A stretch of DNA of 64,000 nucleotides from Acinetobacter guerrae (GTDB taxonomy: Bacteria > Pseudomonadota > Gammaproteobacteria > Pseudomonadales > Moraxellaceae), in the NCBI RefSeq assembly GCF_009372255.1, contig NZ_LXGN01000034.1, forward strand, positions 338,837 through 402,836. Reading direction: 5' to 3'. The notes under the pieces are model-generated. The model had not been told where the DNA came from, made no database searches, and saw only the letters and a list, made by a program, of their open reading frames with translations. Of the stretch, positions 27,796-38,436 are shown one piece after another; the first letter of the stretch is position 1, and the number at the start of each line of letters is the position of its first letter. A program made the position numbers and the translations under genes.

Positions 27796-28962
27796 TTAAA
27801 TCTTTTCAATCTGCCATGTGCCGTTTGCATCCACCATTTTGTGTGTTGCATAAGGAACAGAGCTTAAATCATCATTGCCCAACAACTGAATCACGGGTAA
27901 GCCTTGCTGACGTGCATGCTCAATCGCTTCAAGCAGATTTTTATCGTGACCATTTGGCGCAACAACCGTTTCAATCTGTTTAAACTGACCTGCACAGAGT
28001 GCATATAAATCGCAGCTAAAACCAGTTGCAGGACGCGCACGACCAAAATGTTCACCAATACCATCATAGCGTCCACCCTGTGCCAGTGGTGCTGCACGAT
28101 TTGGTGCATATACGGCATACATCAAACCTGTGTGATAGTGATAGCTTCGAAGCTCTACCACATCAATACCAATACGTAACTGCGGCCAGCGTGACTGTAT
28201 TTGACGCAACGTGGTTTTAAGTGCATTTAAAGCAGTCTGGAAAGCTTCATCATTCAGTACATCGGCACTTAAATGATTTTGCAATGCATCAAGATCACTT
28301 GCATAACGACCAAGTGCATAAAAATCTGAACCAAAAGGTAAATTTTGAGTAAATTCTTCTAATTCTGGTAAGGCTTTTCTCTGATATAAATCAGATAAGT
28401 CCTGCTCAGTCTGTTTATTTAATCCTGCTCGTGCTACAAGACTACGAAACAACCCGACATGCCCCAAATCAAGATGCACCCCATCTAATGCATCTGCTTG
28501 CTTGATTAATCCCAGCATAATATCGATCATTTCAACATCAGCTTCAAGGCTGTCATGACCGTAAAGCTCCGCCCCTAACTGTAAAGGCGCTCTGGAAGAA
28601 TTAAAATTTTGCGGCTTAGTATGAAGCACAGTGCCCGCATAACAATAACGCGCAACACCTTCAACAGAACGAACGTGCGCATCAATACGAGCAACTTGTG
28701 GCGTCATATCTGCACGAACACCGAGTAGGCGCCCAGAGAGTTGATCAATAACTTTAAACGTAACCAGATCCAAATCATGATTTGATTCAGATAATAAAGA
28801 CAACGATTCGATATATTCGATAAATGGTGTGTACACCAACTGATAACCACGAGATGCAAGAAAATCCAAAGCATCTCGACGAAGCGTCTCTACGACTTGC
28901 GCTTGTTCTGGTAATACATCTGCTACCCCATCAGGTAGCAACCATGTCTCTGAAATCGGCAT
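27796..28962 (-). CDS. hisZ: ATP phosphoribosyltransferase regulatory subunit
   Basis: The 388-residue HisRS-like protein lacks the tRNA-binding C-terminus and acts with short-form HisG in the first step of histidine synthesis. Class II motif 2 is seen as RADMTPQVARI (about 78-88), and GGRYDGIGEHFGRARPATG (about 288-306) resembles the HisRS glycine-rich loop. Placement directly ahead of purA supports hisZ over hisS. Confidence 0.9.
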   Translation of the reverse strand: MPISETWLLPDGVADVLPEQAQVVETLRRDALDFLASRGYQLVYTPFIEYIESLSLLSESNHDLDLVTFKVIDQLSGRLLGVRADMTPQVARIDAHVRSVEGVARYCYAGTVLHTKPQNFNSSRAPLQLGAELYGHDSLEADVEMIDIMLGLIKQADALDGVHLDLGHVGLFRSLVARAGLNKQTEQDLSDLYQRKALPELEEFTQNLPFGSDFYALGRYASDLDALQNHLSADVLNDEAFQTALNALKTTLRQIQSRWPQLRIGIDVVELRSYHYHTGLMYAVYAPNRAAPLAQGGRYDGIGEHFGRARPATGFSCDLYALCAGQFKQIETVVAPNGHDKNLLEAIEHARQQGLPVIQLLGNDDLSSVPYATHKMVDANGTWQIEKI

Positions 28963-29008
28963 GTTTCGAACCTAAAATTTGCTCAAGGCGGAATCTATCC
29001 GCATAAAA

Positions 29009-29030
29009 AAATCGGGAACACACCCGATTT
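29009..29030 (-). terminator. Terminator after the coiled-coil membrane protein gene
   Basis: An 8-bp stem (AAATCGGG / CCCGATTT) with a 6-nt loop is followed on the minus strand by a run of T residues. It separates the coiled-coil protein gene from hisZ. Confidence 0.8.
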
Positions 29031-29114
29031 CTCCAAGTCTAACACGATAGTTGTTGGCATGCACCTGAGAATTTTAGGAAAATTAAATTTATGACTTTCC
29101 TGTCCATTCCATCT

Positions 29115-29456
29115 TTATTTCAGGTCATCTTGCTCGAACTCATTGATCCGTTTAAAATCTTCTGCATGCCCCACATATTTAGTGATGAGTGCAATCAATT
29201 CTGCATTTTGCAACTCTAAAAGTTTCGATTTTTGCACTGTTTGATTGAGCAATTCTCGATCAAGCTGAACACTTTTTGCAAGATCCTGCATAATTTCAAG
29301 CGTTTTTTTTAGGTTACTTTCAAGCATAACCAGTTTTTCTTCAAGCTTATGATGCTGACTTTCATCTTGTAGTAAGTTTTGTTCTTTACGAAATTGCAGA
29401 ACAATTAAAATTAAAACTGCAATCATTAAGATCACGATAAATAGCCATACAAGCAT
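29115..29456 (-). CDS. Membrane-anchored coiled-coil protein of unknown function
   Basis: The 113-residue protein has one N-terminal transmembrane helix (about 3-23) followed by a charged coiled coil (about 30-100, heptads rich in Leu, Glu, Lys). No named family is recognised. It stands between epd and a terminator. A structural or scaffold role at the inner membrane is possible but unproven. Confidence 0.65.
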   Translation of the reverse strand: MLVWLFIVILMIAVLILIVLQFRKEQNLLQDESQHHKLEEKLVMLESNLKKTLEIMQDLAKSVQLDRELLNQTVQKSKLLELQNAELIALITKYVGHAEDFKRINEFEQDDLK

Positions 29457-29578
29457 CCTGTTCCCCTTATTTTATTGCATTCTTCAATTATATTTATAAA
29501 GGCAGATCAAAATATAAATGTCAATTTGATTTAAAATACAGTGTTTTAAATCAGAATGTAAACAATTAACCACTTCAC

Positions 29579-30601
29579 TTAATTAAATGACTCACACAAA
29601 TCCAGTAAGCGATTTGCATATCCCCATTCGTTGTCATACCACGCAAAGACTTTTGCTTGACGACCAACCACCAATGTTTGATTCAAATCTACAATTAGTG
29701 AATACGGCGAGTGATTAAAGTCACTAGAAACCAGTTCTTCATCGGTCACAGACATAATTTCTGCATAATCGAACTTGGCTGCTTTTATCAGCACTTCATT
29801 TAAATGATGTGCATTTATTGGATGTTGCGAAACAAAACTTAAGTCAATTGCAGCGACATTAATCGTGGGCACTCGCAATGAATAACCATCGATCCGATTT
29901 TCCATTTTCGGCATGACTCTTTTCAATGCATTGAGTGCACTCGATGTGGTTGGAATAATATTTTGACCCGAAGCGCGAGCGCGACGTAAGTCACGATGCG
30001 CATGATCGAGGACTGACTGGTCTGCCGTCACAGCATGAATTTCGGTCATCAGTGCAGTTTCTATACCAAATGCATCATCAATAATTTTCACGAGCGGCAC
30101 TAAAGCCTGTGTTGTACAGGACACACTTGAGATAATACGGTCTGTAGGTTTAACTTCTGATTGATTCACGCCATATACAATCGCTGCATCCACCTGATCG
30201 AATGGCGCTGCTCCAATAATGACGCGTTTAGCTCCAGCACTCAAATGTCTGATTGCATCGGCATGCGAACGGAATAACCCCGTACACTCTAAAACGACAT
30301 CTATATCCAATGCTTTCCATGGCAAATTTTCGGGTGCTTCTTCACGAAAAACCCGTACCGCAAGCGCTCGACCAAAAGCCTGAATATGCAAAACAATTTG
30401 GTCATTTTCAATCTTGATCGAAGCTTCACCATGAAAACGACCATGTGTTGTATCGTATTTAAATAAATGAACCAGCGTTTCTACATCTGCTATGTCATTG
30501 ATTGCCACGATATCAAAATTAAACTTTTTGGGATTTTCAAACCAAGCACGTAATACATTTCGGCCAATTCGACCAAATCCATTAATGGCAACACGTTGCA
30601 T
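29579..30601 (-). CDS. epd: GAPDH-family dehydrogenase, erythrose-4-phosphate type
   Basis: The 340-residue protein has the NAD fingerprint INGFGRIGRN and a catalytic Cys in SVSCTTQAL (about 150). Several stretches recall E. coli Epd more than GapA: DLRRARASGQNIIP, LRVPTINVAAIDLS and SSDFNHSPYSLIVD. Epd oxidises erythrose-4-phosphate in pyridoxal phosphate synthesis. The residue after CTT is Gln where both GapA and Epd normally have Asn, a small oddity. Glycolytic or arsenate-linked roles cannot be fully excluded. Confidence 0.75.
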   Translation of the reverse strand: MQRVAINGFGRIGRNVLRAWFENPKKFNFDIVAINDIADVETLVHLFKYDTTHGRFHGEASIKIENDQIVLHIQAFGRALAVRVFREEAPENLPWKALDIDVVLECTGLFRSHADAIRHLSAGAKRVIIGAAPFDQVDAAIVYGVNQSEVKPTDRIISSVSCTTQALVPLVKIIDDAFGIETALMTEIHAVTADQSVLDHAHRDLRRARASGQNIIPTTSSALNALKRVMPKMENRIDGYSLRVPTINVAAIDLSFVSQHPINAHHLNEVLIKAAKFDYAEIMSVTDEELVSSDFNHSPYSLIVDLNQTLVVGRQAKVFAWYDNEWGYANRLLDLCESFN

Positions 30602-30865
30602 GGTTTATCCTTTTGTATAAGCGATCTGACTATATGTTAAAACATTGATTATCACGATGATACAATTGAATCGAGAGTTTAGACGAGTTTGCTATTTTTT
30701 AACCAATCAGAAACGAGCACTTAGTTTAAATCTTGCTTTCGATTTAAGCTGAATCACCCTAACAAATATAGGTATTCTGGAAATTTACTGCTTTTTTGCT
30801 CACGAACGCTCACATTTATCGATCAAACTATTGCATAGAATTGTCATGATTTCTCGGTAAAATCA

Positions 30866-30894
30866 TTGGTTGAACAGGCTTTTTCCGTTATAAT
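30866..30894 (+). promoter_or_regulatory. Sigma-70 promoter candidate for alaS
   Basis: TTGGTT (30866-30871), a 17-nt spacer and a perfect TATAAT (30889-30894) lie about 120 bp before the alaS start. The rest of the 412-bp gap (30602-31013) shows no further recognisable signal. Confidence 0.6.
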
Positions 30895-31013
30895 TTGGCA
30901 CTTTTGAAATCTACGCCACGCATTCATCCTTAATCGTTTTTGTTTAAACGATGTGCTGTCTGCATATAGCCTATTTGAATTTATGGAGTGACTTGGTCGT
31001 GAGTACTCGTTTT

Positions 31014-33650
31014 ATGACATCAGCTGAAATTCGTGAAGCTTTTTTGCGTTATTTTGAATCGCAAGGCCACACACGTGTCGCGTCGAGTTCACTTGTACCT
31101 GCCAATGACCCAACATTATTGTTTACCAATGCAGGCATGAACCAGTTTAAAGACTGTTTTTTGGGTCTTGAAAAACGTGATTATGTTCGAGCCACTACTT
31201 CACAAAAATGCGTGCGCGCAGGTGGTAAACATAACGATCTGGATAACGTCGGCTATACAGCACGTCACCATACTTTCTTTGAAATGTTAGGTAACTTCTC
31301 GTTTGGCGATTATTTCAAACGTGATGCACTAAATTTTGCATGGGATTTTTTAACCAGTGAACAATGGTTAGGTTTACCTAAAGATAAACTTTATGTCACG
31401 GTTTATCATACCGATGACGAAGCTTATGACATCTGGAACAAAGAAATTGGTTTAGCGCCTGAACGTATTATCCGCATTGGCGATAATAAAGGCGAAAAAT
31501 ACGCATCTGATAACTTCTGGGCAATGGGCGATACAGGGCCATGTGGTCCTTGTTCTGAAATTTTCTTTGATCATGGCGATCATATCTGGGGTGGATTACC
31601 AGGCACACCTGAAGAAGATGGTGATCGTTTCATCGAAATCTGGAACAACGTCTTCATGCAGTTTAACCGTACTGCGGATGGCGTATTACACCCACTTCCA
31701 GCACCTTCTGTTGATACAGGCATGGGCTTGGAACGTATTAGTGCAGTATTGCAGCATGTCAATTCAAACTATGATATTGACCTATTTCAACATTTGATCA
31801 AATCTGCTTGTGAAATTATTGGCGTTCAAGATGAAGCTCAACCTTCACTGCGCGTAGTAGCTGACCATGCGCGTTCTTGCTGCTTCCTGATTGCTGATGG
31901 TGTTAATCCGTCTAATGAAGGTCGTGGCTATGTATTGCGTCGTATTATTCGCCGTGCAGTACGTCATGGCAATAAACTCGGAGCAACAGGTACGTTCTTC
32001 TATAAAATGCTTCAACCTTTAATCGATGTCATGGGTGATGCTTACCCTGAACTCAAAAATGATCAGGCACGTATCGAAGCGACTTTAATTAAAGAAGAAG
32101 AACAATTTGCTAAAACGCTTGAACAAGGTTTAAAACTGCTTGAAGGTGAACTTGCACAACTTACTGGCAAAGTGATTGCGGGCGAAACGGTATTTAAACT
32201 GTATGATACTTATGGTTTTCCAACCGATTTAACCGCTGATATTGCCCGTGAGCGTGATTTAGAAATCGATGAAGTCGGTTTTGAGCGCGAAATGGAAGCA
32301 CAGCGTCGTCGTGCACGTGATGCAGGTAAGTTTGCGGTCGACTATAACAGTATCGTCAAAGTTGAAGGTCAAACTCAATTTGACGGTTATGATGCAACTG
32401 CTGGTCAAGGTCAAATTATTGCAATCTATAAAGACGGCGAACAAGTTGACGAAGTGGTTGAAGGTGATGAAGCCTTAATTGTTTTAAATCAAACCCCTTT
32501 CTACGCAGAAAGCGGTGGCCAAATTGGCGATACTGGTATTTTCAAAAACGATACAGGTATTTTTGAAGTTCAGGATACCAAAAAATCTGGTGGTGCATTT
32601 GTCCATCAAGGTATCGTCACGATGGGTAGCTTAAAAGCGACGCAAAATGTCGATGCAGTTGTTAAAGCAGACATTCGTGCTGCAACAGCGCGTAACCACT
32701 CTGCAACTCATCTTTTACATGCTGCCTTACGTCAAATTTTAGGTACACATGTTCAACAAAAAGGTTCATTGGTTGCCAGTGATATTTTGCGTTTTGACTT
32801 TGCAAATGATCAACCTGTGACATTTGAACAACTGCAACAAGTTGAGCAATTGGTGAATCGCGAAGTGATTGCGAATACACCAGTTGGCGTTGAACTACTC
32901 GATATTGAATCTGCCAAAGCCAAAGGTGCCATGATGCTGTTTGGTGAAAAGTATGGCGACGAAGTTCGCGTCCTTTCAATGGGTTCAGTAATAGACGAGC
33001 GCAACTTCTCAATTGAACTTTGCGGTGGTATTCATGTACAGCGTACTGGCGACATTGGCCTATTCAAAATTACTTCTGAAGGCGGTGTTGCGGCTGGTAT
33101 CCGTCGTATCGAAGCGGTCACAGGCAGTAAAGCACTTGAAATCGTGCAAAAAGCTGACACAGATATTCAACATATCAACAGCTTATTAAAAGCCCAAAAA
33201 GATCAAACAGTAGAACGTGTTCAGGCTGCGGTAGAACATACTTCAGCTTTGCAAAAGCAAATTGAACAGCTTAACCAAAAGTTAGCGAACTTTCAGGCGA
33301 CTGAACTTTTAAGCCAAGTTCAAACCGTTGCGGGTCGTTCTACCCTCATCACGACTGTTCAGAACATGGATGCGAAATCACTTCGTAACTTGCATGACAG
33401 TGTGAAATCAAAATTAGAGGATGCCGTGATTGTATTGGCAGGTATTGAAGACGACAAAGTCAGTCTGATTGCCTCTGTAGCAAAACAATACACAGCACAT
33501 CTAAAAGCAGGCGATATCATCAAATATCTTGCAGCCGAACTTGGCGGTAAAGGTGGTGGTAAACCTGACTTAGCACAAGGTGGCGCGCCACTAAACGAGA
33601 AGTTTGAACAAGTCATGACAGCTCTCCCTGTCTGGCTTGGGCAGCAATAA
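31014..33650 (+). CDS. alaS: Alanyl-tRNA synthetase
   Basis: The start is set at ATG 31014 (878 residues, the usual family length, beginning [10 protein letters not shown]). A GTG at 30999 with GGAG upstream is a possible alternative adding five residues, while the frame from 30951 is too long. Domains are the class II catalytic core with [20 protein letters not shown] (about 70-89), the tRNA-recognition region, the editing domain with [11 protein letters not shown] (about 562) and [10 protein letters not shown] (about 665), and C-Ala with [14 protein letters not shown]. First of alaS-lysC-csrA. Confidence 0.96.
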   Translation: MTSAEIREAFLRYFESQGHTRVASSSLVPANDPTLLFTNAGMNQFKDCFLGLEKRDYVRATTSQKCVRAGGKHNDLDNVGYTARHHTFFEMLGNFSFGDYFKRDALNFAWDFLTSEQWLGLPKDKLYVTVYHTDDEAYDIWNKEIGLAPERIIRIGDNKGEKYASDNFWAMGDTGPCGPCSEIFFDHGDHIWGGLPGTPEEDGDRFIEIWNNVFMQFNRTADGVLHPLPAPSVDTGMGLERISAVLQHVNSNYDIDLFQHLIKSACEIIGVQDEAQPSLRVVADHARSCCFLIADGVNPSNEGRGYVLRRIIRRAVRHGNKLGATGTFFYKMLQPLIDVMGDAYPELKNDQARIEATLIKEEEQFAKTLEQGLKLLEGELAQLTGKVIAGETVFKLYDTYGFPTDLTADIARERDLEIDEVGFEREMEAQRRRARDAGKFAVDYNSIVKVEGQTQFDGYDATAGQGQIIAIYKDGEQVDEVVEGDEALIVLNQTPFYAESGGQIGDTGIFKNDTGIFEVQDTKKSGGAFVHQGIVTMGSLKATQNVDAVVKADIRAATARNHSATHLLHAALRQILGTHVQQKGSLVASDILRFDFANDQPVTFEQLQQVEQLVNREVIANTPVGVELLDIESAKAKGAMMLFGEKYGDEVRVLSMGSVIDERNFSIELCGGIHVQRTGDIGLFKITSEGGVAAGIRRIEAVTGSKALEIVQKADTDIQHINSLLKAQKDQTVERVQAAVEHTSALQKQIEQLNQKLANFQATELLSQVQTVAGRSTLITTVQNMDAKSLRNLHDSVKSKLEDAVIVLAGIEDDKVSLIASVAKQYTAHLKAGDIIKYLAAELGGKGGGKPDLAQGGAPLNEKFEQVMTALPVWLGQQ

Positions 33651-33716
33651 GACTTCACTTTTGTGTAACTGACCCTGAATTAAGCCTCTCAGGGTCATGG
33701 CTTATATGGAACAACT

Positions 33717-34997
33717 ATGGCACTAATCGTTCAAAAATATGGCGGGACCTCAATGGGGACTCCCGAGCGCATTTTAAATGTTGCTCGTCGTGTGAAGCGT
33801 TGGCATGATCACGGCCACAAAGTTGTAGTGGTGGTTTCGGCAATGAGTGGTGAAACCAACCGCTTACTTGCACTTGCTAAAGCCATTACCGAAACACCTG
33901 ATCCACGTGAGTTAGACCAAATGGTGTCTACAGGTGAACAGGTGACGATTTCCATGTTAGCAATGGCACTCAATTCGATTGGTGTAGAAGCTAAATCTTA
34001 TACTGGTCGTCAGGTTGGGATCAGAACTGATAGCGCGTACAATAAAGCACGTATTGAAGCGATTGATACCGATGTAATGACTGCCGACCTTGATGTAGGA
34101 CGTGTATTGGTTGTTGCGGGCTTTCAGGGTGTCGATGACGAAGGAAATACCACAACATTAGGTCGTGGTGGTTCAGATACAACAGGTGTTGCACTTGCAG
34201 CAGCCTTAAAAGCCGATGAATGCCAGATTTATACTGATGTTGATGGTGTTTATACCACTGACCCACGTGTTGCCCCAAAAGCCAAAAAAGTGGATCGTAT
34301 TTCTTTTGAAGAAATGTTGGAAATGGCCTCTTTAGGCTCTAAAGTCCTACAAATTCGTTCAGTTGAATTTGCGGGTAAATATCAAGTTCCACTTCGTGTA
34401 TTGTCTAGTTTTGACAATGATAACGATGGTGCATTTGATGAAGACTTTAAACAAAACGTAGGTACATTAATTACCACTGAGGCGGAAGACAACATGGAAC
34501 AACCTATTATCTCAGGTATCGCATTTAACCGTGACGAAGCGAAACTCACTATTTTGGGTGTAGCAAATGAGCCAGGTGTTGCTGCTAAAATTTTAGCTCC
34601 GATTAGTGCTGCAAATATCGAAGTCGACATGATTATCCAAAATGTCGAAGAGGATGGAACTACTGATTTTACCTTTACAGTCAATCGTGGCGATCTTGCT
34701 AAAGCTGAAAAAATTCTAAAAGAAACAGCTGCAAACATCGGCGCACGTGAAGTTGCAACACGTGATGATATTGTAAAAGTATCTATTGTTGGCGTAGGTA
34801 TGCGTTCGCATGCAGGTGTTGCGAGTAAAATGTTTATCGCTCTTGCAGACGAAAGTATCAATATTCTGATGATTTCAACATCTGAAATCAAAATTTCAGT
34901 CTTGATCGAAGAAAACTATTTAGAGCTTGCTGTACGTACTTTACATACCGCTTTTGGTCTAGATCGTGAACACGGCGAAAGTAGTGCCCGCGCATAA
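33717..34997 (+). CDS. lysC: Aspartokinase
   Basis: The first enzyme of the lysine, threonine and methionine branch, it phosphorylates aspartate. The 426 residues show KYGGTSMGT (about 7-15), the GRGGSDTTGVALA region (about 150-162), FEEMLEMASLGSKVLQ, and two C-terminal ACT domains (about 270-410) for feedback control. Size and ACT layout match the Pseudomonas/Corynebacterium alpha-subunit type; an internal beta-subunit start has not been verified here. Followed by a terminator and csrA. Confidence 0.95.
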   Translation: MALIVQKYGGTSMGTPERILNVARRVKRWHDHGHKVVVVVSAMSGETNRLLALAKAITETPDPRELDQMVSTGEQVTISMLAMALNSIGVEAKSYTGRQVGIRTDSAYNKARIEAIDTDVMTADLDVGRVLVVAGFQGVDDEGNTTTLGRGGSDTTGVALAAALKADECQIYTDVDGVYTTDPRVAPKAKKVDRISFEEMLEMASLGSKVLQIRSVEFAGKYQVPLRVLSSFDNDNDGAFDEDFKQNVGTLITTEAEDNMEQPIISGIAFNRDEAKLTILGVANEPGVAAKILAPISAANIEVDMIIQNVEEDGTTDFTFTVNRGDLAKAEKILKETAANIGAREVATRDDIVKVSIVGVGMRSHAGVASKMFIALADESINILMISTSEIKISVLIEENYLELAVRTLHTAFGLDREHGESSARA

Positions 34998-35054
34998 AGT
35001 TTAACCAAACAAACTGTGAAATAGATCACTTTTCAACAAATTGTGTCAAAAATG

Positions 35055-35091
35055 CAGAGCCACTGTAGTTTTTTCTATAGTGGCTCTGTTA
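35055..35091 (+). terminator. lysC terminator
   Basis: A long stem (CAGAGCCACT / AGTGGCTCTG extended by further inner pairs) lies about 60 bp after the lysC stop and is followed by a short T-rich stretch. Confidence 0.7.
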
Positions 35092-35244
35092 TATTAGCAT
35101 CTAAGTATTTAGAAAATTTCGACAGATTCGGTAAATATAACACTTTTTTTGTTGATTCTGTTAAAGATTTCTCTAATTCTGAGGTTGTAATTTCAGTTTA
35201 TTAAATCACTATCGCAGGTTTAGCGTTTTAGCAAGGAGATAAAC

Positions 35245-35499
35245 ATGCTGATTCTGACCCGTCGTGTCGGAGAAACATTAATGATTGGGGATCAAGTCAG
35301 TGTAACTGTGCTTGGCGTTAAAGGTAATCAGGTTCGTATTGGTGTGAATGCACCAAAAGAAGTGTCTGTGCACCGTGAAGAAATCTACCAGCGTATTCAA
35401 CACGAACGTGCCATGCATGAACACCTTCAGCATCTTGATCAAGATTATCAACCTTCATTTGAAGACGATAATTTCTCTCAAAACAATTTTAATCGTTAA
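35245..35499 (+). CDS. csrA: Carbon storage regulator CsrA
   Basis: This is a small RNA-binding global regulator that binds GGA motifs in mRNA leaders. The first about 60 residues are the conserved CsrA fold ([16 protein letters not shown], then [20 protein letters not shown]). The 84-residue length includes an acidic and Asn/Gln-rich tail of about 24 residues, a feature of Acinetobacter CsrA. An excellent AAGGAGA ribosome site precedes the ATG. Its place after alaS and lysC is conserved in Gammaproteobacteria. No tRNA genes follow it here. Confidence 0.96.
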   Translation: MLILTRRVGETLMIGDQVSVTVLGVKGNQVRIGVNAPKEVSVHREEIYQRIQHERAMHEHLQHLDQDYQPSFEDDNFSQNNFNR

Positions 35500-35522
35500 G
35501 AATAAAGTATTGTATTGATGAT

Positions 35523-35546
35523 TAAAGCGGCTACCAAGCCGCTTTA
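35523..35546. terminator. Terminator between convergent csrA and rnhB
   Basis: A 10-bp stem (TAAAGCGGCT / AGCCGCTTTA) with an ACCA loop lies between the two stops. Confidence 0.7.
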
Positions 35547-35567
35547 AATATTTCCGAAGATGTTATT

Positions 35568-36152
35568 TTATAACAGCGCAAGTGCTTTTTTTACGGGTGC
35601 ATAACTACGGCGATGTTCATCAATCACACCATGCAAAGCAATCGCCTCAAAATGTGCTTTGGTCGGATAGCCTTTATGCTTGGCGAATCCAAATTGAGGA
35701 TATTTTTCATCTAGCTCTTTCATTTGTCGATCGCGAGCAACTTTTGCCAGAATACTGGCAGCACTAATTTGTGCATGAGTCGCATCCCCGCCTACTATTG
35801 CTTCACAGCTAATGCATATCCCTTTAGGAATTTGATTACCATCAACAAGGACTTTAGTTGGTTGAATTTTCAAATTTTCTACCGCACGATTCATCGCAAG
35901 AAAAGTAGCCTGTAAAATATTTATCTGATCAATTTCGGTATGTGTTGCCTCAGCAATTGACCATGCTAATGCCTTTTCCTGAATTTCAACGAACAATTTT
36001 TCACGTTTTTTCTCAGTGAGTTTTTTTGAATCATTCAATCCTTCAATGGGATTATCAGGATCCAAAATCACAGCCGCAGCAACGACTGAGCCTACTAAGG
36101 GTCCACGCCCTGCCTCATCTACACCTGCAATTATCATGTTCATCAATATCAT
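35568..36152 (-). CDS. rnhB: Ribonuclease HII
   Basis: It removes ribonucleotides from RNA-DNA hybrids. The 194 residues hold the metal-binding motif [12 protein letters not shown] (about 9-20), the GLNDSKKL loop, DGN and the C-terminal HKGYPTKAH. Its ATG directly abuts the stop of the lipoprotein gene upstream. Downstream Met codons at residues 4 and 6 are possible alternatives that still keep the catalytic Asp. Confidence 0.93.
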   Translation of the reverse strand: MILMNMIIAGVDEAGRGPLVGSVVAAAVILDPDNPIEGLNDSKKLTEKKREKLFVEIQEKALAWSIAEATHTEIDQINILQATFLAMNRAVENLKIQPTKVLVDGNQIPKGICISCEAIVGGDATHAQISAASILAKVARDRQMKELDEKYPQFGFAKHKGYPTKAHFEAIALHGVIDEHRRSYAPVKKALALL

Positions 36153-36536
36153 TTAATTCTTACTAAAGGTTTCATTTACACACGCTGTAACTGTTTTTGA
36201 AACCACCTGCCCAACCATAGTCGCACGTGCATTTGGATCAAATGTTGCATTGGCCAAATCTGCCGCAGTTACGCTATACGGTGCTTTTTCACTCACACAA
36301 TTACAAACTTCTGTTTCTATATTTTGCTTTTGTTCAGTGGTCATGAGTTTAGATGCTGTTTGCCATGCAGGAATCGTATTAATTTCACTCACACATTTTG
36401 CATTTACAGCTATTTTTAAAGCAGCCATACCCAACTGTTCTGTGGTCGTGGCTGTATTGGTATTCATTGAACCATCAGTCGCACAGCCAGCTAAACCCAG
36501 TGTTAATACTACTGCACTTAAAAGATATTTAGTCAT
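36153..36536 (-). CDS. Small lipoprotein of unknown function
   Basis: The 127-residue protein has a lipoprotein signal ending in LGLAGC (about residue 18). A Thr/Asn-rich linker follows, then a body with four cysteines (KCVSE, EVCNCV, ACVN), suggesting disulfides in the periplasm. No named family is recognised. It ends exactly where rnhB begins, so rnhB is probably expressed from its transcript. Confidence 0.65.
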   Translation of the reverse strand: MTKYLLSAVVLTLGLAGCATDGSMNTNTATTTEQLGMAALKIAVNAKCVSEINTIPAWQTASKLMTTEQKQNIETEVCNCVSEKAPYSVTAADLANATFDPNARATMVGQVVSKTVTACVNETFSKN

Positions 36537-36746
36537 AGATAGATCCTATTAAAAAATTTTCCGCTATTTTGCCTAAAGCCCAAAAACTATGAAATATATA
36601 AATTGTAGAAATGCATGAATTATTTTGAATTACTGTTTATCCATCGTTTCATTTAAAAAACGCTTCGTTACAACAGACCCATTTTTCAAAATCATCTTCT
36701 CGTCTATTCTCGCGTCATAATTAGCAATTGAAAGGACATCATTTTC

Positions 36747-37301
36747 ATGTCTAACTCTAGCCAGTACTACACAAGAACGGCTCAATATTTACACTGGATC
36801 ATGGCCATTATCTTTATTGCGGCGTGGATCATTGGTTTTTATAGTGGCAACTTTTTAAGCTATGAAACAGATGGCAGTTTTAAAGGTGATGTCATCACGC
36901 TTCACAAGAACATTGCAACGACGATTATTTTCCTTGTCATGATTCGGCTCTTTTGGCGTTACACTCATCCAGCGCCTCAACTTCCAGACAGCATGTCTCC
37001 TTTGATGAAAAAACTAGCACATGTAGGTCATTTAGGTCTGTATTTTATTTTGTTGGCTTTGCCAATTACAGGTTGTTTATATAGCTGGAGTGCTGGGCAC
37101 CCTGCACCAGTGCTTTATCTATTTAATATTCCCCAGTTGATTAATGAAAATCCTGAAGTGATGGCAATTGTTAAACCGATGCATATTTACCTGTCATGGT
37201 TTGCAGGTTTACTTGTTGTAGGTCATATTCTAGCAGCACTCAAGCATCATTTTATTGACAAAGATCATGTGTTGATCAGCATGAGCAGACAACCTAAATA
37301 A
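36747..37301 (+). CDS. Cytochrome b561 family protein
   Basis: The 184-residue inner-membrane protein has four transmembrane helices (about 15-32, 52-70, 90-112, 148-168) and histidines at typical heme b positions (QYLHWIMA, TLHKNIA, GHLGLY, MHIYLSW and VGHILAA). It is similar to the YodB/CybB group of quinol-oxidising di-heme cytochromes that pass electrons to periplasmic or superoxide chemistry. Monocistronic with a terminator. Confidence 0.87.
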   Translation: MSNSSQYYTRTAQYLHWIMAIIFIAAWIIGFYSGNFLSYETDGSFKGDVITLHKNIATTIIFLVMIRLFWRYTHPAPQLPDSMSPLMKKLAHVGHLGLYFILLALPITGCLYSWSAGHPAPVLYLFNIPQLINENPEVMAIVKPMHIYLSWFAGLLVVGHILAALKHHFIDKDHVLISMSRQPK

Positions 37302-37320
37302 CGACACAAAATTGTTCAAA

Positions 37321-37351
37321 AAAAACGCATCAAATTAAGATGCGTTTTTTT
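37321..37351. terminator. Terminator between convergent cytochrome b561 and adenine deaminase genes
   Basis: An AAAAACGCATC / GATGCGTTTTT stem with a 7-nt loop and T runs on both strands. Confidence 0.88.
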
Positions 37352-37375
37352 GCTTTAAAATTTTTAGCTTCATCT

Positions 37376-38422
<1,047 letters not shown>

Positions 38423-38436
38423 TTACACACAAAAAA

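Noticed and set aside
34382..34891. 169-codon open frame on the minus strand
   Set aside because: Antisense to lysC, no ribosome site, no recognisable domain.
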